A stretch of 64,000 nucleotides of DNA from Sva-07 sp963698565. GTDB taxonomy: Bacteria > Actinomycetota > Acidimicrobiia > Acidimicrobiales > Ilumatobacteraceae. Position numbers and translations under genes: made by a program. This document shows positions 23,511 through 35,500 of this stretch, in pieces. Where the stretch lies: contig CAVORH010000002.1 in the NCBI GenBank assembly GCA_963698565.1, positions 328,556-392,555 of the forward strand. The letters are read 5' to 3'. The stretch's first letter is position 1, and every line of letters begins with the position of its first letter. The notes below the pieces were generated by a model that saw nothing but the letters and a program-made list of their open reading frames with translations, had not been told where the DNA came from and did no database searches.

Positions 23511-26500
23511 GTGTCGGGCGCACGCATCGAGTTCGACGTGCTCGGTCCCGTTCGGGCGTACCGAGGCGGGAATCCGTTGTCACTGGGTGGAGTACGCCAA
23601 CGCGCGCTGCTGCTCCGCCTGGTGCTCGAACGCGGTGGCGTGGTTCCGGCGTCGCAGCTGCGCCACGACGTCTGGCCGGATCGCGACCTCTCGGATTCCG
23701 CATTGCGAGTGGCGGTCGTCAGGCTCCGACACGCGCTGTGTGACGATGACGACGATGCACGAGTGATCGTGCACCGTGGCGCCGGATATGCGGTCGCGCA
23801 GGACAGGTTCGATCTCGACATCGATCGCTTCGAGATTGCCGTGGCCCGCGGACAGGCGGAGCGTTCCGCGGATCCGAGTGCTGCGGCGATCGCGCTCCGT
23901 GAGGCCCTCGATCTGTGGCGCGGTGACCCGTTCGGTGACGTCGCGGAGAGCTCGTTCCTGACCGCCGAGACCGGGCGCCTGTTGGCACTGCGCGGCCGGG
24001 CCGTCGAGGGCTACTTCGAAGCGGAGGTCGCCCTCGGCCGCGGGCCCGCTGTGGTTCCTGAACTCGAAGCGGCCGTCCGGGATGATCCTCTGTCCGAGAG
24101 CCTCGTGGCATCGGTCGCGATCGCGTTGTACCAGTCGGGTCGCCAGGTCGAGGCTCTCGCGGCGTACCGCCGACACGAGCGTCTCCTTCGGGAGGAGTTG
24201 GGTCTCCGGCCGAGTCCCAGGTTGGAGCATGTCCAGCAACTGATCCTCAATCACGATGACGAGCTGGCGGTCGGGGCACCCGCCGCGACGGAGTCCCGCC
24301 CGACCCCGATGACGGATCGTTTCCTGAAGCTCGGTGCGATGCCGTTCGTCGGGCGGGAGGAGCACCTGGCCGACTTGCGTTCCATCATCGGTGGATCAGC
24401 TGGTGAATCGGTCCGAGCTGCGTGCGTTGCCGGGCCGCCGGGAAGCGGCAAGACGCATCTCATGGCATCGGCGGTGAACCGAACGGTGTCGAGTGGAGCC
24501 GTCGTGGTGTACGCGGCGTGCAGCGACGGCCCGATGAGCGGGGGGCAGTTCGTGTTCGACCTCGCGAGGGGCCTCGGGATCGATCTCCGAAACGGGAAGA
24601 ACTCGGTTGCGGACCCCTTGTCCCGAGGTTTCGAGTTGCGCATTGCGATCGCTCGCCGGATCGAGGAGATCTCGCAGCGCCGTGCGCTCGTCGTCGTGGC
24701 CGACGACCTGCACCTGGCCGATGATGAAACCGCATCGTTGATCGAATTCATCACCGATCGGAGCCCGCAAGGTGTGTCGTGGCTGCTCGGCTACCGTTCC
24801 GACACCTCACATCGGCCGCTCACTCATCTGCTGGAACACCTTGCAGGTCTCGCGCCCGGTCTCTTCATCTCGCTCGAGCCGTTCGAGGAACACGAGATCA
24901 AGTCACTCGCCCTGGCCTTCGGCAGGAGCGACTCCGAGAACTTCGACGAACTGGTCGACCGGGTGCGCCGGCTGTCGGGGGGAAACCCGCTGTTCTGTGT
25001 CGAGTTGCTCCGCGACGACCGCTTCGACCAGCTCGGCTGCGTCTCCGATCGACTCACGACGCTGATCGTGGGTCGGCTCGGCCAGGTGTCCGAGACGGCA
25101 CGCCAGGTCTGCTACACGCTGCTCCTCGCCGGAGGTGACGTACCCGTCGACGTGCTCGCTCGTGTGTGCTCCTCGAGTCCGGACGACGTGCGGTCGGCGG
25201 CTCGGGAACTCGCACAACGAGGCATTCTCGATCCACCGGACTCCCATGGTCTGCGATTCAGACACGCACTGATCTCAGGAGCGCTGCAGACCAGTCTCGC
25301 CGAGCCCGAAGCGTCGACCCTTCGCCACCGCCTCGTCGACGCGCTCCGCATCGAGGGTGCACCCTCATCACTCGTCGCGGAGCAGATGCTGGCGCTTCCG
25401 TATCCGTCCGAGGAGGCAGAGCGTCGAGTGGTCGATCAGGTGACGGGAGACGCATTGCGCCACCTGCTCGCGGTGGTGGACTACGGGAGCGCGCTGGTTC
25501 TCGCCGACCGATATCTCGATGTGGTCGGTACGGAGCGTTCCGATGCCGTTGCAGTGGCCGCGTTGCTGCAGGTTGCGACGGTGCTGCTCGCGACCGGTCA
25601 GGTCGATCGGGGTCGAGCGCTCCACGCCATCGTCCTCGACCGCACGAGCGTCATCGACGATCCGCTTCTTCGCAGCGACGCCCTGCTGGCGTCGGGTCCT
25701 TCTGCACTCGGAGGGACGTCGGCTGCTCACCAGATCGAGCAGGCCGAGGAGATGCTGCGACTGCTCCCTTCTGACGAGCACCGGCGAAGGATCCAACTGC
25801 AGTGTTGGGCAGCGCATCACCACCTCAATCTGGGCCAACTCGCCGACGCAATGGACTTGCTCGATCAAGCGCAACGCGAGTTGGCCGGATCGCCGTCGTC
25901 GTCGCTGCGTGCGCTGGTGCTGTCGGTGCGCGTGCAGGCCACCCATCTGATCGGTCATCCGTTTCCGTCCTCGGCGTTCGGACTGCTGCGTGGGCATGCC
26001 GCCCTCACCGGCGATGTGGTCGCCGAGGCCGGTGTGGCACTGCTCGCTCTCGGGGAGGCGTTCGTCACGGGTTCGATCGACGATGTCGCTGCTGCGAAGG
26101 AGTCACTTGGCTGACGTCGCGAAGATCATGCCGCGGCCCGATCTCCGCTGGACGGTGCAGGCGTCGAAGGCTGCGATGAAGCTGGCGAGCGGCGATCTCG
26201 ACACGGCCGCTGAGGTCGTCGCCGACGCGGCTGCGTTCGGCCATCAGATGAGCGTCGAGATGGCCGAGCCGGTCGGCCGTCTCCAGCAGGCGATGCTGTT
26301 GTGGCAACGTGGCGAGCTCGGCCAACTCTCGGAGGTCCTGATCGCACTCGGCCGGCGTCCCGACGCGTCGCCACTGACGACGGTGCTCGCCGGGCATGCT
26401 GCACTGCAGGCGGGTGACCGCGCCGGCGCCGACGAGATGATCGGTCGGCTCGACGAGTTCGACGCGCTGCTCGAGTCGAGCGCGCAGACCTGGCCCGCGG

Positions 26501-26793
26501 TCGCGGCATTGACGGCGCGCCTGGCCGGTGAGTCGGGCGAACCCGAAGTGGTCGCTGCAGCGAGCCGGCACCTGACACACCACCTCCGCAAGCGACGCGG
26601 TACCGGCCTCGCCGTCCACGGCGTTGCGTACTTCGGGACGGTCGATCTGGCGATGGCGTTCATGGACTCGTGCTCCGGGGAACCGTGCGCGAGGGTCGAG
26701 GCCTTCGAATCGGCGGCGGCGCTCGAGCGCGACCGAGGCATGTCCTGGTGGATGGACGAGGCCGTCCGCCAGGCCCGTTCCCATCTGCGGTGA
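23511..26793 (+). CDS. AfsR/SARP-type transcriptional regulator with BTAD and AAA/NB-ARC-like ATPase, frame-interrupted near 26110
   Basis: GTG 23511 is chosen because homology begins there (ARIEFDVLGPVRAYRGG) and TATGAT lies six bases upstream. Residues 1 to about 95 form the OmpR-like DNA-binding domain (VRQRALLLRLVLERGGVVPA, DSALRVAVVRLRHAL). The bacterial transcriptional activation domain runs to about 250. Next is an ATPase with P-loop AGPPGSGKTHLMA (near 308) and Walker B ALVVVADDLHLADD (near 392), then a helical-repeat region. The first frame stops at 26114; the C-terminus (ADVAKIMPRPDLRWTVQAS to RQARSHLR) continues one frame on, and removing one G from CTTGGCTGAC joins them (about 1,093 residues). 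It probably controls the adjacent giant surface gene or polysaccharide genes. Confidence 0.85.
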
Positions 26794-27055
26794 ACTGACC
26801 GCGATCGGTGATCGCCGGGTGACGCTCGTCCCGGTGCAGCATGCATCTCGGAGCCTCGGTTTCGTCTCGCGGCGGCGCTCACTGACGCTCAGCGCGGTGG
26901 ACTGAATCCGGTCCGTGACCAGGCGCGATGGCTGAAATCTCAACCTGTACTCGAGGTTCGCTGATGGCCGGTTCCGGTGGAGCGCGCGTGTAGCGCGGCC
27001 GTAACGCCGACCCCGTAGAAACGGCCTTCGTCGTACTTGCAGCAAGGGGATCGGG

Positions 27056-28348
27056 ATGGGCATGCGGAGCGAGTCGAATCGGAATGACGGTGTGGTCGGG
27101 CGGCGACGCACGTCGAGAGCTTTGGTGGCCTCGGCCGTGATGGTCGCGCTCGTCGCGCCGGTGGTGCCGCTGGGCGGCTCCGTCGTCGAAGCAGCTGGTG
27201 AGGCCGGCAACGCGGCACCTGCTGGCGTCGAAGACACCGTCGTCCTCCCCGCTGTCGGTGGCCCGGTCACGCTGCGCGGCATCGACACCGATGGCGACGA
27301 CCTGACGTTCGCGATCGGGTACCTCTCGAACATCACGGTCGGCACTCCTTCCGCGCCAGTGTGCGAGGCGCAGACCGACGGCAGCAAGGTGTGCACCGCC
27401 GATGTGACGGTGACCCTGTCGTCGTCGTCTGGCTACTTCGGTTACACGGTCGACGATGGAGCGGCGAGTGACACGGCGTACGTCTACGTCAACAACGGCG
27501 CTCCCACGGCGATGGCTACCGAGTTGGTCGCGTCACCTGGCAACGCCACCACGGTCACGCTGCGTGGCGTCGACCCCGACGGTGACGATCTGACCTTCGT
27601 GCCGGGCGCCGAGTACGGCGGCACCCTCGATGTGATCTCGTCACCAACCTGCGTCGCCCAGGCCGATGGCGCAAGCGTGTGTACCGCGACCGTCGAATTC
27701 ACCGAGACGATCCCGTCCAACGCGTACTTCGGGTATTCGGTGTCGGATGCGTACTCGACGTCGGCAACCTCATACGTGTACGTACGGAATCCGGAGCCGG
27801 TGGCGATGGGGGCGCAGTTGGTTGCGTCGCCGGGTGGTGCGACGACGGTGACGTTGCGCGGTGTGGATCCGAATGGTGATCAGTTGTCGTTCGAGCCGGT
27901 GGGGACGGCGTCGTCGCTGACGGTGGGGGCGATTTCGGTGCCGTCGTGTGTGGCGCAGGGTGATGGGTCGTCGGTGTGTACGGCGACGGTGGAGGTGTCG
28001 GCGTTGGCGAGTGCCACGAACGCGACGTTCCCGTACCGGGTCACTGACGGAGTGTCCTACTCGGGCACGGCGTATGTCGACGTACGGAATCCGGCGCCGG
28101 TGGCGATGGGGGCGCAGTTGGTTGCGTCGCCGGGTGGTGCGACGACGGTGACGTTGCGCGGTGTGGATCCGAATGGTGATCAGTTGTCGTTCGAGCCGGT
28201 GGGGACGGCGTCGTCGCTGACGGTGGGGGCGATTTCGGTGCCGTCGTGTGTGGCGCAGGGTGATGGGTCGTCGGTGTGTACGGCGACGGTGGAGGTGTCG
28301 GCGTCTGGCGAGTGCCACGAACGCGACGTTCCCGTACCGGGTCACTGA
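27056..28348 (+). CDS. Giant secreted repeat protein, N-terminal segment (frame 1)
   Basis: First piece of one gene reaching 42362. ATG 27056 follows AAGGGGATCGGG, a good ribosome site. The signal peptide (RALVASAVMVALVAPVVPLG) ends near SVVEAAGEAG, so the protein is exported. From there on come beta-sandwich repeats of about 95-100 residues, each with VTLRGVDPDGDDLTF, a CVAQ-dG-S-VCTATV disulfide-like pair and YFGYSVSD-like final strands. These resemble cadherin/VCBS-type Ig-like domains of bacterial adhesins. The true frame is lost at about 28304, where the second near-identical copy has GCGTCTGGCG against GCGTTGGCG in its neighbours. The codons after that point to 28348 are out of frame. 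Confidence 0.8.
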   Translation: MGMRSESNRNDGVVGRRRTSRALVASAVMVALVAPVVPLGGSVVEAAGEAGNAAPAGVEDTVVLPAVGGPVTLRGIDTDGDDLTFAIGYLSNITVGTPSAPVCEAQTDGSKVCTADVTVTLSSSSGYFGYTVDDGAASDTAYVYVNNGAPTAMATELVASPGNATTVTLRGVDPDGDDLTFVPGAEYGGTLDVISSPTCVAQADGASVCTATVEFTETIPSNAYFGYSVSDAYSTSATSYVYVRNPEPVAMGAQLVASPGGATTVTLRGVDPNGDQLSFEPVGTASSLTVGAISVPSCVAQGDGSSVCTATVEVSALASATNATFPYRVTDGVSYSGTAYVDVRNPAPVAMGAQLVASPGGATTVTLRGVDPNGDQLSFEPVGTASSLTVGAISVPSCVAQGDGSSVCTATVEVSASGECHERDVPVPGH

Positions 28349-28682
28349 CGGAGTGTCCTACTCGGGCACGGCGTATGTCGACGTACGGAATCCGGCGCCG
28401 GTGGCGATGGGGGCGCAGTTGGTTGCGTCGCCGGGTGGTGCGACGACGGTGACGTTGCGGGGTGTGGATCCGAATGGTGATCAGTTGTCGTTCGAGCCGG
28501 TGGGGACGGCGTCGTCGCTGACGGTGGGGGCGATTTCGGTGCCGTCGTGTGTGGCGCAGGGTGATGGGTCGTCGGTGTGTACGGCGACGGTGGAGGTGTC
28601 GGCGTTGGCGAGTGCCACGAACGCGACGTTCCCGTACCGGGTCACTGACGGAGTGTCCTACTCGGCGCACGGCGTATGTCGA
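27781..28682 (+). repeat. Three near-identical 300-bp coding repeats
   Basis: Units begin at CGTACGGAATCCGG at 27781, 28081 and 28382, each 100 codons long (301 bp in the second and third, each of which has one extra base). They are nearly identical at DNA level, so this is a recent tandem amplification of one Ig-like domain. Their codons end in G or T (GGT, GAT, TTG, AAT) far more than in the flanking domains. Confidence 0.92.
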
Positions 28683-31430
28683 CGTACGGAATCCGGAGCC
28701 GATGGCGATCGCCTGACCGCCTGACGGGGGTGAGCGGAGCCGGTCACGGCAACTTTGCGGGGGATCGACCCGAACGGTGACGCACTCACGATCGTCGATC
28801 ACGACGTTCTCCGGAGGCACGGTCGGCTCGGTCACGACTCCGGTGTGCACGCCGCAGGGCGATGGATCGAACGTCTGCGCCGCGACGGCCGAGTTCACGC
28901 CCTCGGGAACGTCGGGCACTGTCAACTTCAGCGTGAGCGACGGGGTGTCGTCCGTCACCGCGAGCGTGGCGATCGTTGCATCCACGAGCACGCCGAACTC
29001 GGCCCCGAAGGCAGTTGGTGATCGGGTCGTGGTGCCGGCCTCGGGTGGCACGGTGACGTTGCGGGGAACCGACAGCGACGGTGACTCGTTGTCGTTTTCG
29101 GAGTATGGATCAGTCTCCGGGATGTGTGGGGACGATCGGGACGCCGTCGTGTGTGGCGCAGGGTGATGGGTCGTCGGTGTGTACGGCGACGGTGACGGTG
29201 ACGCCGTCGGGTTCGTCGGGTTCGTTCCAGTTCCAGGTCAGCGATGGCCTGAGTACATCGAACGCGTCGGTCTCCGTGACGAACGAAAGGCCCGAGGCGG
29301 TTGGTGATCGGGTGGTGTTGCCGGCTTCTGGTGGCGCGGTGACGTTGCGTGGTGTGGATGCCGAGGGTGATGGTCTGTCGTTCTCGCTCTACGGCGACGC
29401 CGTCGGGTGTGACGGTGGGGACGATCGGGGCGCCGGTGTGCACGCCGCAGGGTGATGGGTCGTCGGTGTGTACGGCGACGGTGACGGTGACGCCGACGGG
29501 TTCGTCGGGTTCGTTCCAGTTCCAGGTCAGCGATGGCCTGAGTACATCGGAACGCGTCGGTGACTCCGTGACGAACGAAAGGCCCGAGGCGGTTGGTGAT
29601 CGGGTGGTGTTGCCGGCTGTCTGGTGGCACGGTGACGTTGCGTGGTGTGGATGCCGAGGGTGATGGTCTGTCGTTCTCGCTCTACGGCACGCCGTCGGGT
29701 GTGACGGTGGGGACGATCGGGGCGCCGGTGTGCACGCCGCAGGCTGATGGGTCGTCGGTGTGTACGGCGACGGTGACGGTGACGCCGACGGGTTCGTCGG
29801 GTTCGTTCCAGTTCCAGGTCAGCGATGGCCTGAGCGACGTCGACGTCGGCGTCGGTGAGCGTGACGAACGAAAGGCCCGAGGCGGTTGGTGATCGGGTGG
29901 TGTTGCCGGCTGTCTGGTGGCTCGGTGACGTTGCGTGGTGTGGATGCCGAGGGTGATGGTCTGTCGTTCTCGCTCTACGGCACGCCGTCGGGTGTGACGG
30001 TGGGGACGATCGGGGCGCCGGTGTGCACGCCGCAGGCTGATGGGTCGTCGGTGTGTACGGCGACGGTGACGGTGACGCCGACGGGTTCGTCGGGTTCGTT
30101 CCAGTTCCAGGTCAGCGATGGCCTGGCGTACATCGGCATCGGCGACCGTGAACGTCGTCAACCCGACGCCGTACGCGATCGTGCCGGAGGTCGTGGCCGG
30201 CACATCGGGAGCCGAGGTCACGCTCCGGGCCATCGATCCCAACGGGGACCCGATCACATTCGCGGTGACCGACCCGGCCTACGGCGCCACGGTCAGCGCC
30301 CCGGGTCCGGTGACCTGCGAACCACAGACGGACGGATCGAACTACTTGCTCGGCGCTCGTCACGGTTCAGGCCGAGAGCGGCGGTTGGTCGTTCACCTTC
30401 ACTGCGAGCGACGGCACGTCGTCGACCACCGGATACGTGTCGGGGAGCAACACCACGCCCACGGCAGCCAACATCTCGATCGCCGTGCCGTCGGCGACGA
30501 CACAGATCACGCTGACCGGTGCCGATCCTGACGGTGACGACCTGACGTTCACGGTGACCGATCCCTACACCGGTGACGGGACGGTTGGCCCGGTCGGGCC
30601 CGGTGACCTGCGAGCCGCAGTCCGATGGGTCCAGCGTGTGCACCGCCGAGGTGCCGTTCACACCGGGAAGCCTCGACACGTGGGACTTCAACTACACGGT
30701 GAGCGACGGAGCGTCGTCGAGCACGGCGTACATCCACGTCGTCCGCCAGTCGGGCGCCGATCAGCCGCCCGATGCGTCGTACGTCTACCTCGACATCGTC
30801 GACGGACCGAACGAGATCACGCTCACGGGCACCGACCCCGAGGGACTCGACGTGACGTTCGCCATCGACACCCCGCCGACCAACGGCACACTGGGGGCGA
30901 TCTCGACCCCGGTCTGCGGCGGTGGCCAGTGCACGGCGACGGTCACCTACACGCCCGACGGGCCGCTCGTCGACGACTCGTTCACCTACATCGTCGAACG
31001 ACGGCACACTCGACAGTCGCCGGCGACCGTGTACCTGAACGGTGATCAGTCCTCCGAGCGCGTACTGGCAGACGACCAAGATCACGTCGCCGACGACGGC
31101 GCTCACACTCGAGGGGTACGACTACGAGGGTGCGACGCTCGACGTTCGCCGTCGACACCGATCCCGCCGAACGGATCGGTGTCGCTCGACGGAGCCGCCG
31201 ACCTGCGACGGCTTCAACACCTGCACCCAGGCGGCCACGTACACGCCCGACCACGGGCTACACCGGTGACGACAGCTTCACGTTCACCGTCAGCGACGCG
31301 ATCAACACGAGCTACTCCGGCCACGGTGTACCTGACCGGCAACGAGTCTGCCGTACCTCGTCGACGTGGCACCGAACCGTGTCGTCGGGACGACGACGCT
31401 GACCATCACGGTCGCCGAGCCCGACGGTGA
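28248..31430 (+). pseudogene. Giant secreted repeat protein, repeat-rich segment broken by many frame changes
   Basis: Continues the same gene with about ten further Ig-like domains, but the frame changes about a dozen times. Successive open pieces start near 28248, 28777, 29081, 29349, 29593, 29886, 30118, 30437, 30573 and 31042. Each piece still reads the same domain pattern (VTLRGVDAEGDGLSFSLYG, VCTPQADGSSVCTATVTVTP, SGSFQFQVSDGLS). Every step between pieces is +1 or a sum of +1 steps. Compared with intact copies the differences are inserted bases, for example CGGCGACGCC for CGGCACGCC and GGCTGTCTGG for GGCTTCTGG. I read this as sequencing insertions in one intact gene; if real, the gene is dead after residue about 416. 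Confidence 0.6.
29013..30130 (+). repeat. Four tandem coding repeats of about 290 bp
   Basis: Units start with GTTGGTGATCGGG at 29013, 29300, 29592 and 29884 (periods 287, 292, 292; an intact unit would be 288 bp or 96 codons). The last three are nearly identical and the first is diverged. They form a second amplification event, with a domain sequence distinct from the 27.8-28.7 kb array. Confidence 0.85.
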
Positions 31431-32562
31431 CCCGATGACCGTCGGGCTCGGTACACCTCCCGCCGGCGGTTCGTTCGGCCCGTTGTCGGCACTCGACTGC
31501 GTCGGGCAACCCGACGGAAGCGATGTGTGCACCGCAACGGTCGACTTCACTCCCGATCCCGCCTTCTTCGGCTACGACAACGTCGAGGTGACGCTGGACG
31601 ACGGGATCAATCCACCGGTGGCGAGGTCCGAGGTCATCCAGATCGGCAACCGCGTGCCGACCACGAAGACCGACGTGCTCATGACCGACCCGGACACCGC
31701 GGCGACGGTCACGGTCACGGCCAACGATCGCGACCCCGACGGCGACCCGCTGGCGCTCGACGCGTCGACCGACGGCGCCGGCGGCATCGCCGTCTGTACC
31801 GACGACGGGTTCGGCACGGTCGACTGCACCTACACCCCGAACCCCGGGTTCGAGGGCCTCGACGTGTTCACGTACACGCTCGTCGACAGCTACGGCGCCA
31901 CCTCGATCGGGCGGGTCGAGGTCACGGTCCAGGCGGGTGGCAGCGGTGTGACGCCGACCGACTGCCCGACGGTTGCGTCCGCGCTCGACGGGGGCGGCAT
32001 CATCACCGGTGAGAGCTGGGTCGAGTGCTCGAGCCCGACCGCCAACGGCGTGGTCCAGCAGCTCACGCCGCTTCTGGACCCGGCATCGGGCTCGGCGCTG
32101 CTGCTCACCAGTGGCGATCGCGACGTCGCTCCGGGTCCGAGCTACTTCGGGAGCAATGGACGAAGCAACGGCACGAGCGTCCGCGGCGCGAACGACGTCT
32201 CGGTGCTGGCCGTCGATCTCGACATCCCCGACGGCCCGACCTGTCTTCGTTTCGATGTCGTCTTCGGCAGTGACGAGTACCCCGAGTTCGTGGGCTCGAG
32301 CTTCAACGACGCCTTCCTCGCCGAACTCGACAACGAACTCCTGGTCGGTGTCGGGGTCCGACATCACGGCGCCGGACAACTTCGCCTTCGACCCCGACGG
32401 CAACGTGCTGAGCATCAACAGCACCTTCTTCGCCGCCGATCGCGTCGTCGCCGAGCCCGACAATGGCATGGAGTACGACGGCGCCACGCAGCGTCTCGTG
32501 GTACAGACCCCGATCACGGCCGGTGCCCACACGGTGTACTTCACGATCTTCGACGCCGGTGA
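31366..32562 (+). CDS. Giant secreted repeat protein, segment with first choice-of-anchor-L domain
   Basis: Next piece of the same gene; the apparent ATG 31366 is an internal codon, not a translation start. It begins with Ig-like domains (TITVAEPDGDPMTVGLGTPP; NRVPTTKTDVLMTDPDTAAT), then from about 31966 a choice-of-anchor-L-type domain. Its markers are VASALDGGGIITGESWVECS, the acidic FDVVFGSDEYPEFVGSSFND, and SDITAPDNFAFDPDGN. The last is reached only after a +1 change near 32350, and a second change lies near 32565. Choice-of-anchor domains occur just before sorting signals in many secreted proteins; here the domain is internal. Confidence 0.7.
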   Translation: MAPNRVVGTTTLTITVAEPDGDPMTVGLGTPPAGGSFGPLSALDCVGQPDGSDVCTATVDFTPDPAFFGYDNVEVTLDDGINPPVARSEVIQIGNRVPTTKTDVLMTDPDTAATVTVTANDRDPDGDPLALDASTDGAGGIAVCTDDGFGTVDCTYTPNPGFEGLDVFTYTLVDSYGATSIGRVEVTVQAGGSGVTPTDCPTVASALDGGGIITGESWVECSSPTANGVVQQLTPLLDPASGSALLLTSGDRDVAPGPSYFGSNGRSNGTSVRGANDVSVLAVDLDIPDGPTCLRFDVVFGSDEYPEFVGSSFNDAFLAELDNELLVGVGVRHHGAGQLRLRPRRQRAEHQQHLLRRRSRRRRARQWHGVRRRHAASRGTDPDHGRCPHGVLHDLRRR

Positions 32563-35500
32563 CGGCAGCCTACGACACGGCAGCGCTCATCGACAACCTG
32601 CGGGCGGTCGTCCCCGGGCCGGAGGGATGCACGCAGGGCGCCAACCGGCCGCCGGTGGTGACCGGCTCCGCCGTCACGATCGACGAGGACACCACGGCGT
32701 CGATCACCGTCGATGCGGTCGACGACGACGGCGACACGCTCACCGCCGAGTTGAGCGCTGCAGCCCACGGAACCGCCACCGTCGCCGGACCGGTCGTGTG
32801 CATCGCCGGGGTCTGCCAGATCCCGATCAGCTATGTCCCGGACCCCGACGCGAACGTCGACCTCGTCGGCGAGGACTCGTTCGTCGTCACCGTGTCCGAT
32901 GGCAACGGCGGGATCGCGTCGGGAACCGTGACGGTCACGATCACACCGATTCCCGATCCGCCCACCGCCGCGGCCATGGTCGTGTCGACCGACGAGGACA
33001 CGCCGCTCGACCTGACGCTCGTCGGCGCTGACGCCGACGGCACACCGGTGACGTTCGCGCTCACCGACCTCCCGCTGCACGGCAGCGTCGACTGCGTCGA
33101 TGCGGCCTGCACCTACACGCCAGCCACCAACTACGCGGGCGCAGACGGTTTCGGCTACACGGTGTCGTCGGGCGGCGACACCGTCGCCGGAACCGTCAGC
33201 ATCGACGTCGTCGAGGTGAACGACGACCCGGTCGCCGTGATCGACGCGACCTCCGTCACGTTGCCCGAGGGCACCTCGCTCGGCCTCGACGCGACGTCGT
33301 CGTCCGACGTCGACGGCACGATCGTCGGCTACCTGTGGCAGGTGACGGCCGGTGGCACCATCACCAACCCCACGAGCTCCACGCCGACGCTGAACGGTGT
33401 GGACGATGCGGTCGTCACCGTGACGCTGACGGTGACCGACGACGACGGCGCCACCGACGTGACGACCTCGGTCTTCACCGTCACGAACGTCAGCCCGACC
33501 GTCGATGCGGGCGCGGATCTCGGCATCCAGCCGGGCGAACTCGCTTCCCTGACGGTCGGCTTCACCGATCCCGGCATCATCGACACCCACACGGCCACGG
33601 TCGACTGGGGCGAGGGTGCCGGGGCTGAAGCCGTCGGTGCGGTGAGCCGGCCCGATTTCGACCTGAGCCACACCTTCCCCACCGAGGGCGAGTACACCGT
33701 CGAGGTCTGCGTTGCGGACAACGCTCCCGAGAGCACCTGTGATTCGGTGCTGGTCGTGGTGGAGCTGGTGAACGTTCCGCCCACCGTCCTCGCCGGCGGT
33801 CCGTACACGTTGACCGAGGGTGAGTTGGGTCTCCTGGCGGGCTCGGTGGTCGACACCGACGGCAACCTCGATCCCTCGACGATCCTGTGGTCGTCCGACG
33901 GCGGCGCACAGGTCGGCTTCGGTGACCCGACGGCTCCGGACTCGACCGTGACCGGATTCCAGGACGGAGTCTTCTCGCTGACCCTGTCTGCGTCGGACCT
34001 GCTGGGCGCTCCCGGGAGTGCATCGACGACGCTCACCGTGACCAACGTCGCGCCGGCGATCTCGTCGTACGTGGTCACCGACGGTGTGGCCGAGGGTTCG
34101 ACCGTCGCCTTGAACGCCGTGTTCTCCGATCCGGGCACGTTCGACACGCACACGGCGACCGTCGATTGGACGTATCCGTCGACCGCTGTGCCGGTCGCCG
34201 TCGATGACGTGGCGGATCTCGTGTCGACGACGCACGTGTACCCGCAGGACGGAACCTACGACGTGCGGCTGTGCATCACCGATGACGACGAGACGACCTG
34301 TCAGACGACGCAGATCACGGTCGTCAACGTCGCGCCGACCGTCGATTCCGTCAGCGGCGGCTCGGTGGTGAACGGTGCCGCCTTCGACCTGACCGCGACG
34401 TTCTCCGATCCGGGTGCCGACTCCTTCACGGCGACGATCGACTGGGAGAACGACGGCATCGACGACGAGTTCGTCGATCCGGCGACCACGCCGATCACGT
34501 CGAGCCACACGTATCCGGGCGTCGGTCTGTACACGGTCGAGGTCTGCGTGTTCGATGGGATCGCCTCGGGATGCGCGACGGCCACCGTCGACGTCACGGC
34601 GTTCAACCAGGCTCCGATCGCCATCGACGACTTCGTCGACGTCGCCGAGGGCACGGGCGATCGGGTGCTCGACGTGTTGGGCAACGACACCGATCCGGAA
34701 TCTGCCCCGTTGTCGATCGTCTCGAACACCGATCCCGGCGTGGGCACCGTGACGTGCGACGCCGACGACTGCACGTTCAACGCGCCGGGTGGATTCGTGG
34801 GAACGACCACGTTCGACTACACGATCAGCGACGGTGAGAAGCAGGACACCGCGACCGTCACGATCGACGTGATCGGCTGTGCCGATCTCACGGGGGCGTT
34901 CTCCGAGTCGAACGTCACGATCACCGGCTACGAGTGGGTCGAGTGCGCCAACCCGGCGGCGAGCGGCACGGCGGGCGCGGAGCTGACGCCGCTGCTCGTC
35001 CCCGATGGGACGCTCGCCCAGCTCACGACCGGCCTGGCGTCGGAGTCGTTCGGGACACCCGGAGACGTCGCCGACGAGAACCTCGGTCAGCAGTTCCGGG
35101 GCGCGTTCGATGCGTCGGTGCTGCGCCTCGACCTCGACATCCCGATCGACACCAACTGCCTGGCGTTCGACGTGGTCTTCGCCTCGGAGGAGTATCCGGA
35201 CTACGTCAGCAAGCCGTACAACGACGGCTTCCTGGCGGAGCTGGGCGCGAGCACGTGGTCGGTGTCCGGTTCGACGATCGTCGCCCCCGACAACTTCGCC
35301 TTCGACGGCGCCGACGAGTACATCAGCGTCAAGGGATCGTTCTTCGATCCCGGTCGTGTGGTGACCGACACCGGGATGTCGTACAACGGGAGCACGGCGG
35401 TGCTCCGGGTGAAGACGCCGATCAGCGCCGGTCCGAACTCGCTGTTCCTGTCGATCTTCGACGGCGCCGACGCCTTCGAGTCGTCGGCCGCACTGATCGA

